Shown: positions 1-5,108 of the stretch, piece after piece
Numbering within the stretch: the first letter of the stretch is position 1
How the letters are laid out: every line of letters begins with the position of its first letter
Assembly: GCA_027717925.1 (NCBI GenBank)
Contig: JALLON010000201.1
Location: 1 to 5,108 of the forward strand
Length of the DNA: 5,108 nucleotides
Direction: 5' to 3'
From: Acidobacteria bacterium AH-259-G07
GTDB lineage: Bacteria > Acidobacteriota > UBA6911 > RPQK01 > JADFOI01
Program-made: the position numbers and the translations under genes
Notes under the pieces: generated by a model
The model's database searches: none
Seen by the model: the letters and a program-made list of their open reading frames with translations, nothing else
What the model was told of the DNA's origin: nothing

Positions 1-704
1 AAACTGGAGTCATCGGAGACCAGGAAATGAATGACGGCAGCGACTTCTTCAGGCTGTCCCACTCGCCCCATGGGAATCCGGCTCACCATGTAGTCCAGAT
101 GCTCCTGGCTGACCTGCTCAAGGATCTTCGTTTGAATGACGGCCGGCGCAACTGCGTTGATCCGAATGTTTCGGTCCGTCACTTCCTTGGCCACTGCTTT
201 GGTGAGGCCAATGACGGCAGCTTTGGTTGTCGAATAGGGAACCGCAAGTGGATTGCCCTCTTTGCCTGCAATGGAGGCCACGTTGACAATGCGGCCTTGC
301 CCGCGTTCACGCATGTGGGGTAGAACCGCCCGGCAGCAGTAGAAGACCCCGGTGAGATTAACGCCAATAATTTGCGCCCAATCTTCATCGGTTTGCTCCC
401 ATAGGGGAGCACTTCTTCCGGCGACTCCCGCGTTGTTGATCAGGATGTCAATCTGATGAAAGCTCTCCAGAGCTTCTTGAACCATCCTTTCGGTGTCTTC
501 TCCAGTGGAAATGTCCGCTGCAATGGCTTTACACTCCTTGCCTTGCGAGGAGAGCAGTTTACCCGTCTCCGCGGCTGCCGCTGCATCGATATCCACTGCA
601 CAAACCTTGGCACCGTATTCGGCGAGGCGGACGGCAGTGGCGCAACCGATACCAGATCCGGCACCTGTCACAATGGCCACCCTGTTATCGAGTCCCAAAC
701 CCAT
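1..704 (-). CDS. SDR-family NAD(P)-dependent oxidoreductase (FabG-like), 3' end beyond the window
   Basis: Classical short-chain dehydrogenase/reductase, a soluble cytoplasmic enzyme that interconverts a hydroxyl and a carbonyl using NAD(P). I translated 234 codons from the ATG at 704-702. They show the cofactor loop TGAGSGIG (residues 13-20), VDID at the end of the second strand (37-40), DILINNAG (86-93), the catalytic Ser144 in NVASIAG, and YSTTK with Tyr157 and Lys161. Asp38 at the end of the second strand usually favours NAD over NADP; that is inference. The frame is open to base 1 and reads [19 protein letters not shown] at the edge. The family is about 250 residues, so only a short C-terminus is missing. 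The start is supported by AGGAG at 715-711, six bases upstream, which overlaps the stop codon of the permease gene, so translation is probably coupled. FabG itself is possible by similarity, but the transporter context favours a catabolic hydroxy-acid or alcohol dehydrogenase. Substrate unknown. Confidence 0.93.
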   Translation of the reverse strand, partial: MGLGLDNRVAIVTGAGSGIGCATAVRLAEYGAKVCAVDIDAAAAAETGKLLSSQGKECKAIAADISTGEDTERMVQEALESFHQIDILINNAGVAGRSAPLWEQTDEDWAQIIGVNLTGVFYCCRAVLPHMRERGQGRIVNVASIAGKEGNPLAVPYSTTKAAVIGLTKAVAKEVTDRNIRINAVAPAVIQTKILEQVSQEHLDYMVSRIPMGRVGQPEEVAAVIHFLVSDDSS

Positions 705-710
705 GATTGT

Positions 711-715
711 CTCCT
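711..715 (-). promoter_or_regulatory. Ribosome-binding site of the SDR gene, overlapping the permease stop codon
   Basis: On the minus strand AGGAG is followed by six bases and the ATG at 704. Its first two bases are the last two of the upstream TAG stop (716-714). This arrangement suggests translational coupling between the permease and the dehydrogenase, and it fixes the dehydrogenase start. Confidence 0.75.
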
Positions 716-2333
716 ATGGAGAGGTCTGCCAGCGGCGGCGCCACAGTGAAATAAGCAGCGGAGAACACCACACAAGAACACATGTTGCCCCCAAAAAACC
801 CGCCACTGGTCGAGCGAAGAAGTCCCACAGCTCATCCGATTTCGTCAAGCTCTGAATAAAGGTCTGCTCCAGTTTCCCTCCCAGAATGATTCCCAGTACC
901 ACTGGTCCCAACGGTACCTGATTCATTTCCAAAACGAAGCCCAGAATCCCCATTCCCAGCATCACCCAGACGTCAAAATAGCTGCCGTTGATGGCAAAGG
1001 CCCCTACTATACTGAAAAGCAGGATAACAGGAAGCAGAATTGGTTGGGGAATACGCACCAAATAGCTTCCCCCACGAATGGCCAGAAATCCCAGAGGGAG
1101 GAGAACCAGATTGGCAAGAATGAAAGTAATGTAAATGCCGTACACGAGCACGGACTGGGTCTCGTTTGTGAAGATCTGCGGACCCGGTATGATGTTTTTC
1201 ATCAATAGGATACCGATGACGATCGCCGTGATTGAGTCTCCCGGTATGCCAAAAACAAGTGCCGGAATCCAGGCACCGGCAAGGGCCGAATTGTTGGCGC
1301 TGGTGGCGTCTCCAATCCCTTCTAGAGATCCCTGACCATATTCTTCCGGGTTCTTCGAAAACCTTTTGGACAAAGCAAAAGAGATCCAGGCACCAATATC
1401 TGCCCCAGCACCGGGCAGCATTCCCACAAAAGAACCGACAATGCTGGAACGCAGAACATGAAGCTTTCGGCGCCAGAGTAGATCGGAAGCAGTGGCAAAC
1501 ACAGAGCGCAGAGGCTGAAAAAGGAGACGATTGAGTAGGCTTCGGCCTGCTGTGAGAGTTTGATTGAACCCCTCCTGGACGACAGTTCTGAAATTATTTT
1601 GAAACCACAGCACATTTCTCAAGACCTCCGAGACTCCAAAAAGACCGATCATCGCTGGAATAAAATTGATCCCGGCAATCAGTTCATCTTGAGCAAAGGT
1701 GAAACGAGGCGAACTGTGAACCTCACTCAGGCCGACAGTGGACAAAAGCAAACCAATAATTAAAGCCAGCGCGCCTTTGAGAAGAGATCCTCGAGAGACG
1801 ACGGCAGCACAACTCAGTCCCAGGAGAGTCAGCCAAAAGTACTCATAGCTTGTGAATTGGAAAGCGATCTTTGCCAGCCAAGGGGCTGAAGTGATCAGGA
1901 CTGCTGCTCCGAAGAGGCCTCCGGCCACGCTGAAGAGCAGCGCAATGCCGAGCACCTCCTCCTGCCGTCCAGCTCGAGTGAGAGCATATGCATCGTCAAC
2001 GTAGGCCGCTGAAGAGGGGGTACCAGGGATGCGCACCAGAGCGGTTGGAATGTCACCCGCGAAGATGGCACATGCCTCTAAAGTAACGATGGCCGCAAGA
2101 GCCGCAACATCATCCAGAAAGAAAGTCAGGGGAACGAGCAGTGCCACCGCCATGGTTGCGGTCAAACCGGGAATGGCCCCCATAAAGAGGCCGTAGGCAG
2201 CTGAGATGACGATGATCCCGAGTACTGGCCATTGAAAGATCTGTTCAAGAGCGGTCAAGAGAATCTCGCTCAATTCACCATCCCAGTATTCCTCGCGGTA
2301 ATGGCACCCGCAAGAGGTTTCCAAAAAGTCCAT
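714..2333 (-). CDS. tctA: Tripartite tricarboxylate transporter permease, TctA family
   Basis: Large membrane subunit of a TTT carboxylate importer. It forms the ion-coupled translocation path in the inner membrane and receives substrate from the TctC domain. The 539 residues contain about 11-13 hydrophobic segments. Family landmarks are visible: [10 protein letters not shown] (52-61) followed by [26 protein letters not shown] (93-107) followed by [10 protein letters not shown], and the second half-repeat with GMLPGAG (304-310), [18 protein letters not shown] (331-348) and GIPG (362-365). The two PG-containing halves reflect the internal duplication known in this family. The start is uncertain. 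The ATG at 2333 overlaps the upstream fusion gene by 59 bases, has no clear ribosome-binding site and adds a polar 20-residue N-terminus (with Cys8 and Cys10) not expected for the family. A TTG at 2273 lies one base after the upstream stop and would begin [11 protein letters not shown], as typical TctA proteins do; a GAGGA lies upstream of it at a longish spacing. The gene appears intact. Symbol given by family; substrate unknown. Confidence 0.94.
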   Translation of the reverse strand: MDFLETSCGCHYREEYWDGELSEILLTALEQIFQWPVLGIIVISAAYGLFMGAIPGLTATMAVALLVPLTFFLDDVAALAAIVTLEACAIFAGDIPTALVRIPGTPSSAAYVDDAYALTRAGRQEEVLGIALLFSVAGGLFGAAVLITSAPWLAKIAFQFTSYEYFWLTLLGLSCAAVVSRGSLLKGALALIIGLLLSTVGLSEVHSSPRFTFAQDELIAGINFIPAMIGLFGVSEVLRNVLWFQNNFRTVVQEGFNQTLTAGRSLLNRLLFQPLRSVFATASDLLWRRKLHVLRSSIVGSFVGMLPGAGADIGAWISFALSKRFSKNPEEYGQGSLEGIGDATSANNSALAGAWIPALVFGIPGDSITAIVIGILLMKNIIPGPQIFTNETQSVLVYGIYITFILANLVLLPLGFLAIRGGSYLVRIPQPILLPVILLFSIVGAFAINGSYFDVWVMLGMGILGFVLEMNQVPLGPVVLGIILGGKLEQTFIQSLTKSDELWDFFARPVAGFLGATCVLVWCSPLLISLWRRRWQTSP

Positions 2334-3666
2334 ACACAGCGGGAACTACAAAAAGCGTGACAACGGCAGCTACCCAGATCCGGGTTCCCAGCCTCCAAAG
2401 CAAGAGAAAGATTATACTTGCGGCTGTTAGAACAAAGCCTAGCTTCTCTGCTAGCAGTGCAAAGGCGGCCACGGCCAACACGATCTCCAGGAAATGAATC
2501 AATCCTTCACCAGACAACCGTGTTGGAGCGCTTGCTGCTATCGACTTTCCTCTGCTGAAAAACCGTACCAAAAGTGCCAGCAGGGTAATGGCCAGTGCTC
2601 CGAAGAGCAACTTGGGAAAGTCCATGGGCTGGAAACGGCCTACATTGACCTGCGAAAATTCTGGGCTGGTGAGCAGACTTCCCAGCTCCTGGTCAGCCCT
2701 TTCAAGCGATCTCCGAAACTTATCAGAAGGCTCCCACGTCAGGTTGAAACCCTCATTCTCCATAAACCAAGGGAAGCCCTTGCCGTTTAGGAGAGTCTGT
2801 CCAGTGACAATTTTCAACAGTGCTTCAGCTAGTCGATTGACAATCTCCTGTGATGTTTCTTGGGGAAGCCCCAGTCCGCGCCAACCTCCCACAGCCCAAT
2901 TGATCCCCTGCTCTTGGAAAGTGGGGACGTCCGGGTATCCACTGACACGGCTCTCTGCCATCACTCCGAGGGGTTGCACCTTTCCGGCTGCAAGTAGAGT
3001 CCTCGCCTCAGGAAGGCTGCAGCAGACGAGATCAACCCCTCCGCTGACTAGTTCCTGAAGAGCAGGACCTGCGCCATTCGTGGGTATCCACTTAATGCTG
3101 TCCGGCTTCAGGCCGGCGGCTTGAAGCCAGCCTGCCAGAGCGAGATGCCAAATGCCGCCAGTGGCCGTGCCCGACGCCGCCAATGTTCCGGGGTTCTTGC
3201 GGACATCATCGGCAATTGCGTTAAGATCCTCCCACCGATTCTCATCTGCTCGAGTAAACAGAGCCGCCGGATCGCGATTAATCAGCATCACCGGGGTAAA
3301 ATCCTTCCATGAAATTTCCGTGAGTTCACGCCAGTGAAGCATGTTGAGTTCGACCGTCATCATCGTCAGTGTGTAGCCATCGGGTCGAGCGCTGGCTCCA
3401 CGGCTGTGACCAGTGACCCCAGCTCCACCTGTTGCGTTAACCACATTGACGGGCACTGCTAACTCTTGCTCCAGAAAAACTGCCACCTCTCTGGACAGCC
3501 GATCCGTTCCCCCTCCTACCGCCCAGGGACAAATGAGAAGAATTGGCCGGCTGGGATAGGTTTCCTTCGCCTGGCAACCTACGAGGGTTAACAAGGCCAA
3601 AACGAATGGCAGCCAAGAGAAGAACGGACTCGCAAGAGACTTTATTCGTGCAAATTCCATGGGCAA
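2275..3666 (-). CDS. TctC solute-binding domain fused to TctB small membrane subunit
   Basis: Single uninterrupted frame of 463 residues that merges two subunits of a tripartite tricarboxylate transporter. Residues 1-31 are a lipoprotein-type signal: basic N-region, hydrophobic 18-29, lipobox LVGC with Cys31. Residues 37 to about 335 are a Bug/TctC periplasmic binding domain, with YPSRPI (37-42), PWAVGGGTD (47-55), NATGGAGVTG (77-86), PDGYTL (95-100) and GYPDVPTFQEQG (243-254). From about 345 the protein matches TctB: QPMDFPKLLFG leads into a helix (350-370), two closely packed helices follow (about 390-407 and 409-424), then a helix at 430-448 and the TctB-like ending LLRVPLPRG (451-459). 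The internal Met348 has no recognisable ribosome-binding site, so a separate TctB is unlikely. The start may be the TTG at 3666, seven bases after GAGGA, or the ATG at 3660, nine bases after AGG; the ATG only shortens the signal by two residues. It is the first gene of the operon with the permease and dehydrogenase. Ligand unknown, probably a carboxylate by family. Confidence 0.9.
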   Translation of the reverse strand: MPMEFARIKSLASPFFSWLPFVLALLTLVGCQAKETYPSRPILLICPWAVGGGTDRLSREVAVFLEQELAVPVNVVNATGGAGVTGHSRGASARPDGYTLTMMTVELNMLHWRELTEISWKDFTPVMLINRDPAALFTRADENRWEDLNAIADDVRKNPGTLAASGTATGGIWHLALAGWLQAAGLKPDSIKWIPTNGAGPALQELVSGGVDLVCCSLPEARTLLAAGKVQPLGVMAESRVSGYPDVPTFQEQGINWAVGGWRGLGLPQETSQEIVNRLAEALLKIVTGQTLLNGKGFPWFMENEGFNLTWEPSDKFRRSLERADQELGSLLTSPEFSQVNVGRFQPMDFPKLLFGALAITLLALLVRFFSRGKSIAASAPTRLSGEGLIHFLEIVLAVAAFALLAEKLGFVLTAASIIFLLLWRLGTRIWVAAVVTLFVVPAVYGLFGNLLRVPLPRGILGW

Positions 3667-3741
3667 TAGCCTGTCCTCGCTTCTTGACCTCGCCTCACAA
3701 TCCCCATCAGCAAAACGTCGCCGTACTTAAGAAACGAGGCA

Positions 3742-3771
3742 CTAACACAGGCGAGGCGAATCTAACACAGG
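3742..3771. repeat. Two direct copies of CTAACACAGG, 20 bases apart, upstream of the transporter operon
   Basis: Identical 10-mers lie at 3742-3751 and 3762-3771 with a start-to-start distance of exactly 20 bases, close to two helical turns. Identity stops at the edges of the 10-mers, which is more like a protein-binding half-site pair than a duplication remnant. Read on the minus strand the unit is CCTGTGTTAG. One copy overlaps the candidate -10 box and the other falls near the expected transcription start, a position suited to a repressor or a tandem-binding response regulator. No regulator gene is present in the window. Confidence 0.4.
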
Positions 3772-3787
3772 AAGTTTTCCAAACCAA
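3759..3787 (-). promoter_or_regulatory. Weak sigma70-type promoter candidate for the transporter operon
   Basis: On the minus strand TTGGTT (3787-3782) is followed by a 17-base spacer and TAGATT (3764-3759), with a TGT extended -10 element directly before the hexamer. The -35 matches 3 of 6 and the -10 matches 4 of 6 consensus positions. Transcription from here would give a leader of about 85 bases. Such matches are common by chance. Confidence 0.27.
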
Positions 3788-3839
3788 TTCTTGAATAAGA
3801 CTTTTCCAGGCTGAGAAGGAGTTCCACGGTAAACGGGCC

Positions 3840-3868
3840 TTGCTTTCACCCCTCTGAACGCTTACGAT
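3840..3868 (+). promoter_or_regulatory. Weak sigma70-type promoter candidate for the small membrane protein gene
   Basis: TTGCTT (3840-3845), a 17-base spacer and TACGAT (3863-3868) match 3 of 6 and 4 of 6 consensus positions. Transcription would start near 3875 and give a leader of about 105 bases containing both inverted repeats described at 3896-3921 and 3946-3960. Confidence 0.27.
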
Positions 3869-3895
3869 CTCAGACAGTTTCCTGTGCCAACTGAA

Positions 3896-3921
3896 GATCG
3901 GATGATTCGCAAAGTCCGATC
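3896..3921. repeat. Perfect 7-base inverted repeat GATCGGA / TCCGATC
   Basis: The arms at 3896-3902 and 3915-3921 are exact reverse complements separated by 12 bases. It could be an operator dyad or a hairpin in the leader of the 3980 gene. No T-run follows on either strand, so it is not a typical intrinsic terminator. Confidence 0.35.
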
Positions 3922-3945
3922 CGAGGTTGGCGTGGCAAAAAATCG

Positions 3946-3960
3946 CCTCAAAAACTGAGG
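3946..3960. repeat. Small hairpin CCTCA-AAAAC-TGAGG just upstream of the small membrane protein gene
   Basis: A 5-base perfect stem with a 5-base A-rich loop ends eight bases before the ribosome-binding site AAGGAG. It might affect translation or message stability of the downstream gene, but a stem this short can arise by chance. Confidence 0.25.
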
Positions 3961-3968
3961 AAACTTTC

Positions 3969-3974
3969 AAGGAG
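3969..3974 (+). promoter_or_regulatory. Strong ribosome-binding site AAGGAG
   Basis: AAGGAG lies five bases before the ATG at 3980, the best Shine-Dalgarno match in the window. It supports both the reality and the start of the 86-residue membrane protein. Confidence 0.8.
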
Positions 3975-3979
3975 ACAAG

Positions 3980-4240
3980 ATGAAGATCAACGTAAGAGCT
4001 CTGGCTTTGACTTTGGGCTTGACCTGGGCAGGTGCCATCTTAGTGACAGGTTTGGCAAACCTCATTTGGCCCTCGTACGGCATAGCTTTCTTGCAAGTCA
4101 TTGCTTCAGTCTATCCCGGATACCAAGCCGTTGCTTCTCTCCGCGAGGTCGTGGCAGGAACGGTTTACGGTCTCGCTGATGGGTTTGTAGGAGGGTTGAT
4201 TGTGGGCTGGCTTTATAATCTCTTTGCCGGCAGAAACTGA
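3980..4240 (+). CDS. Small two-helix membrane protein, DUF5676 / 'bacteriophage holin'-labelled type
   Basis: An 86-residue hydrophobic protein. It starts with a short basic N-terminus (MKINVRAL), a first membrane helix at about residues 8-31 and a central segment VIASVYPGYQAV (40-51). A glycine-rich second helix follows at about 57-82 (VYGLADGFVGGLIVGWLYNLF), and the protein ends AGRN. The N-terminal pattern MKxNVxAxAL, the YPGY element and the ending DGxxGGxxxxWLYN resemble a family of small stand-alone bacterial membrane proteins that databases label DUF5676 or bacteriophage holin; this is from memory, not a search. The start is secured by AAGGAG five bases upstream. It reads away from the transporter operon and converges on the EF-hand gene, so it is probably monocistronic. 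No phage genes are nearby and lysis activity should not be assumed. Function unknown. Confidence 0.83.
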   Translation: MKINVRALALTLGLTWAGAILVTGLANLIWPSYGIAFLQVIASVYPGYQAVASLREVVAGTVYGLADGFVGGLIVGWLYNLFAGRN

Positions 4241-4262
4241 GCAGTGCTTCCACACAGTCTTA

Positions 4263-4290
4263 CTGAAAAGGCTGGCTCAGCCCAATTCAG
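4263..4290 (-). terminator. Probable intrinsic terminator of the EF-hand gene
   Basis: Read on the minus strand, just after the TAA stop (4294-4292), GGCTG-AGC-CAGCC (4282-4270) forms a GC-rich 5-base stem followed by TTTT. Outer arms CTGAA (4263-4267) and TTCAG (4286-4290) extend the pairing across a small internal loop and pair with the T-tract region. The hairpin also exists on the plus strand downstream of the small membrane protein gene, but without a good T-run there. It lies in the 51-base gap between convergent genes. Confidence 0.5.
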
Positions 4291-4291
4291 A

Positions 4292-5108
4292 TTACTGCCG
4301 AGGGCCGGAGCGGCGACGAAACCGACTGCCCATAGCCCTGATCTCCTTCTCATCGATGAATCCGTCGCCGTTCGAATCCATCCCGTCAAACCGCCTACGC
4401 ATCGGTTCCGGAGCTTCCTCCCGGCTAATCTTGCCATCCCCATTCGAATCGTTTCGCAGCATGCGCTCAATGAACTGGCCGCCAAAGCCGGGACCTGCAC
4501 CCCGCCGCCGAGGCATCGCCTGAAGCTCTTCCTCGTCGATGAACCCGTCACCATTCGCGTCCATGAATCGAAAACGGCGCTTGAGTGGCTCGGGCACCTC
4601 CTCCAAGCTAAGTTTGCCATCGCCGTCTTGATCTCTTTCCCGAAGTCGAGCCTGGAAATCGCCAGGCCGTCCCACTCGTCCCGAACCACGCCGCGCAGTG
4701 CCTCCATCTATATCTCTTTCCAGGTGAATCGCGTACTGTTGTTTGAGCGGGATACAAAACGTGTTCGCGTCGTCGCAAGCAAAATAGCGAACCGTTAAGT
4801 CAATGGGCCCATTGAAGTTCTCCGAGGAGATGTCCAGGAGAAACTCCCGAGGATCCTTGTCGGCCGCCTCTTCAACCTTGGGTCCGACACCTTTGATGGG
4901 CATAACTTGTACGCCTTCGGGAGATTTGAGTTCAAATTCCAAAGGCTTGGTCAGATTGTTCCAATGGACTGCATACAGGCGATCCAGATGGAAACCCAGG
5001 TACAGTTTGCCCTTCCCGGTACTCAAGAATGGTCGCTCCACTTCCGCCCTCAGCTTCACATAGAACGGGGCCCCCTTCTCTTCGACAACAGGTTGTATTT
5101 TCAGGGGC
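4292..5108 (-). CDS. Secreted-type protein with a DsbD-N-like beta domain and four EF-hands, 5' end beyond the window
   Basis: The frame is open from the right edge to the TAA at 4294-4292, giving at least 271 residues. A GTG at 5059 is possible, but the frame continues upstream in coding style (PLKIQPVVEEKGAPFYVKL), so the true start and any signal peptide are probably outside. The N-terminal part (about 5107-4715) is a beta-rich domain with a cysteine pair, YFACDDANTFCIPLKQQY. The pattern of an aromatic residue, a Cys pair separated by six residues and then Q-x-Y resembles extracytoplasmic DsbD-alpha-like domains; this is tentative. The C-terminal part holds four canonical EF-hand loops: DQDGDGKLSLEE (4633-4598), DANGDGFIDEEE (4561-4526), DSNGDGKISREE (4450-4415) and DSNGDGFIDEKE (4378-4343). 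All keep acidic or Asn ligands at positions 1, 3 and 5 and Glu at 12, so calcium binding is likely. The tail is Arg-rich (SRFRRRSGPRQ). Likely periplasmic or extracellular; exact role unknown. Confidence 0.85.
   Translation of the reverse strand, partial: PLKIQPVVEEKGAPFYVKLRAEVERPFLSTGKGKLYLGFHLDRLYAVHWNNLTKPLEFELKSPEGVQVMPIKGVGPKVEEAADKDPREFLLDISSENFNGPIDLTVRYFACDDANTFCIPLKQQYAIHLERDIDGGTARRGSGRVGRPGDFQARLRERDQDGDGKLSLEEVPEPLKRRFRFMDANGDGFIDEEELQAMPRRRGAGPGFGGQFIERMLRNDSNGDGKISREEAPEPMRRRFDGMDSNGDGFIDEKEIRAMGSRFRRRSGPRQ
4343..4633 (-). repeat. Duplicated EF-hand pair within the coding sequence
   Basis: Two 36-residue units, encoded at 4633-4526 and 4450-4343, match at 25 of 36 residues by my alignment. 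Each is loop, PEP[LM]xRRF linker, loop, and each is followed by [LI]xAM. The start-to-start distance between loops in a pair is 24 residues in both units, and an Arg/Gly-rich spacer separates the pairs. This points to internal duplication of a pair, not of single loops. Confidence 0.8.

Larger units (their letters stand above)
3667..3979. other. Divergent intergenic region between the transporter operon and the small membrane protein gene
   Basis: This 313-base stretch separates oppositely oriented starts at 3666 (minus) and 3980 (plus), so it should carry control elements for both directions. It contains no convincing gene: the only minus frame of any length (3707-3970) would need a TTG start without a ribosome-binding site and its product resembles no family I know. 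Visible elements, listed separately, are a 10-base direct repeat, one weak promoter candidate per strand, and two small inverted repeats close to the plus-strand start. Confidence 0.7.

Noticed and set aside
493..855. Plus-strand open frame opposite the SDR and permease genes
   Set aside because: The minus strand encodes unmistakable SDR and TctA motifs across the same bases, and the plus product is low-complexity Ala/Ser-rich sequence without family motifs.
2275..2625. Separate TctB gene starting at internal Met348 (ATG at 2625)
   Set aside because: No Shine-Dalgarno sequence precedes this ATG, the frame is continuous with the TctC domain, and the usual first TctB helix would be absent.
3742..3771. 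Short CRISPR-like array
   Set aside because: There are only two 10-base units with a 10-base gap, far below CRISPR repeat and spacer sizes, and no cas genes.
3896..3921. Intrinsic terminator
   Set aside because: No T-run follows on either strand and the element lies between two divergent starts, where a terminator is not expected.
3707..3970. Minus-strand open frame of 87 codons in the intergenic region
   Set aside because: It needs a TTG start without a ribosome-binding site, its product has no recognisable motif, and the region carries likely regulatory repeats.
3980..4240. Prophage remnant or lysis cassette based on holin resemblance
   Set aside because: No endolysin, integrase or structural phage gene is present, and this small-protein type commonly stands alone in bacterial chromosomes.
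4213..4798. Long open frames opposite and alternative to the EF-hand gene (4244-4798 plus, 4213-4707 minus)
   Set aside because: They are shadows of the highly repetitive EF-hand coding sequence. Only the 4292-5108 minus frame shows coherent domain motifs.

Overview
The window looks like chromosomal DNA from a Gram-negative-type bacterium. The evidence is a periplasmic Bug/TctC binding domain with a lipobox, a tripartite tricarboxylate transporter (TTT) permease, and a secreted-type EF-hand protein with a cysteine-paired domain. Arginine- and proline-rich EF-hand proteins of this kind are frequent in Planctomycetota, Verrucomicrobiota and Acidobacteriota. That is only a weak taxonomic hint; nothing here fixes the phylum. 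No rRNA, tRNA, IS element, CRISPR array or prophage module was seen.

Layout. Positions 1-3666 hold a minus-strand operon, read from right to left. First comes a 463-residue protein joining a TctC solute-binding domain to a TctB membrane subunit in one reading frame. Next is a TctA-family permease, then a short-chain dehydrogenase whose 3' end runs off the left edge. Gene junctions are tight: the TctA frame overlaps or abuts the fusion gene, and the dehydrogenase ribosome-binding site overlaps the TctA stop codon. Positions 3667-3979 are a 313-base divergent intergenic region. It holds a 10-base direct repeat at an exact 20-base pitch beside a weak promoter candidate for the operon. It also holds a weak plus-strand promoter candidate followed by two small inverted repeats. 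Positions 3980-4240 encode an 86-residue two-helix membrane protein on the plus strand. A hairpin at 4263-4290 separates it from a convergent minus-strand gene (4292 to the right edge, 5' end missing), which encodes a beta-rich domain with a Cys-X6-Cys pair followed by two pairs of EF-hands.

How the genes work together. The operon is a complete TTT carboxylate uptake system compressed into two polypeptides, plus an oxidoreductase that may act on the imported compound or its product. The substrate cannot be read from the sequence. The most unusual feature is the TctC-TctB fusion: the binding protein is tied covalently to the small membrane subunit and may also be lipid-anchored, so it would not be a free, exchangeable periplasmic receptor. 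The junction lies where the first TctB helix would normally be. The flanking small membrane protein and EF-hand protein have no evident link to transport.
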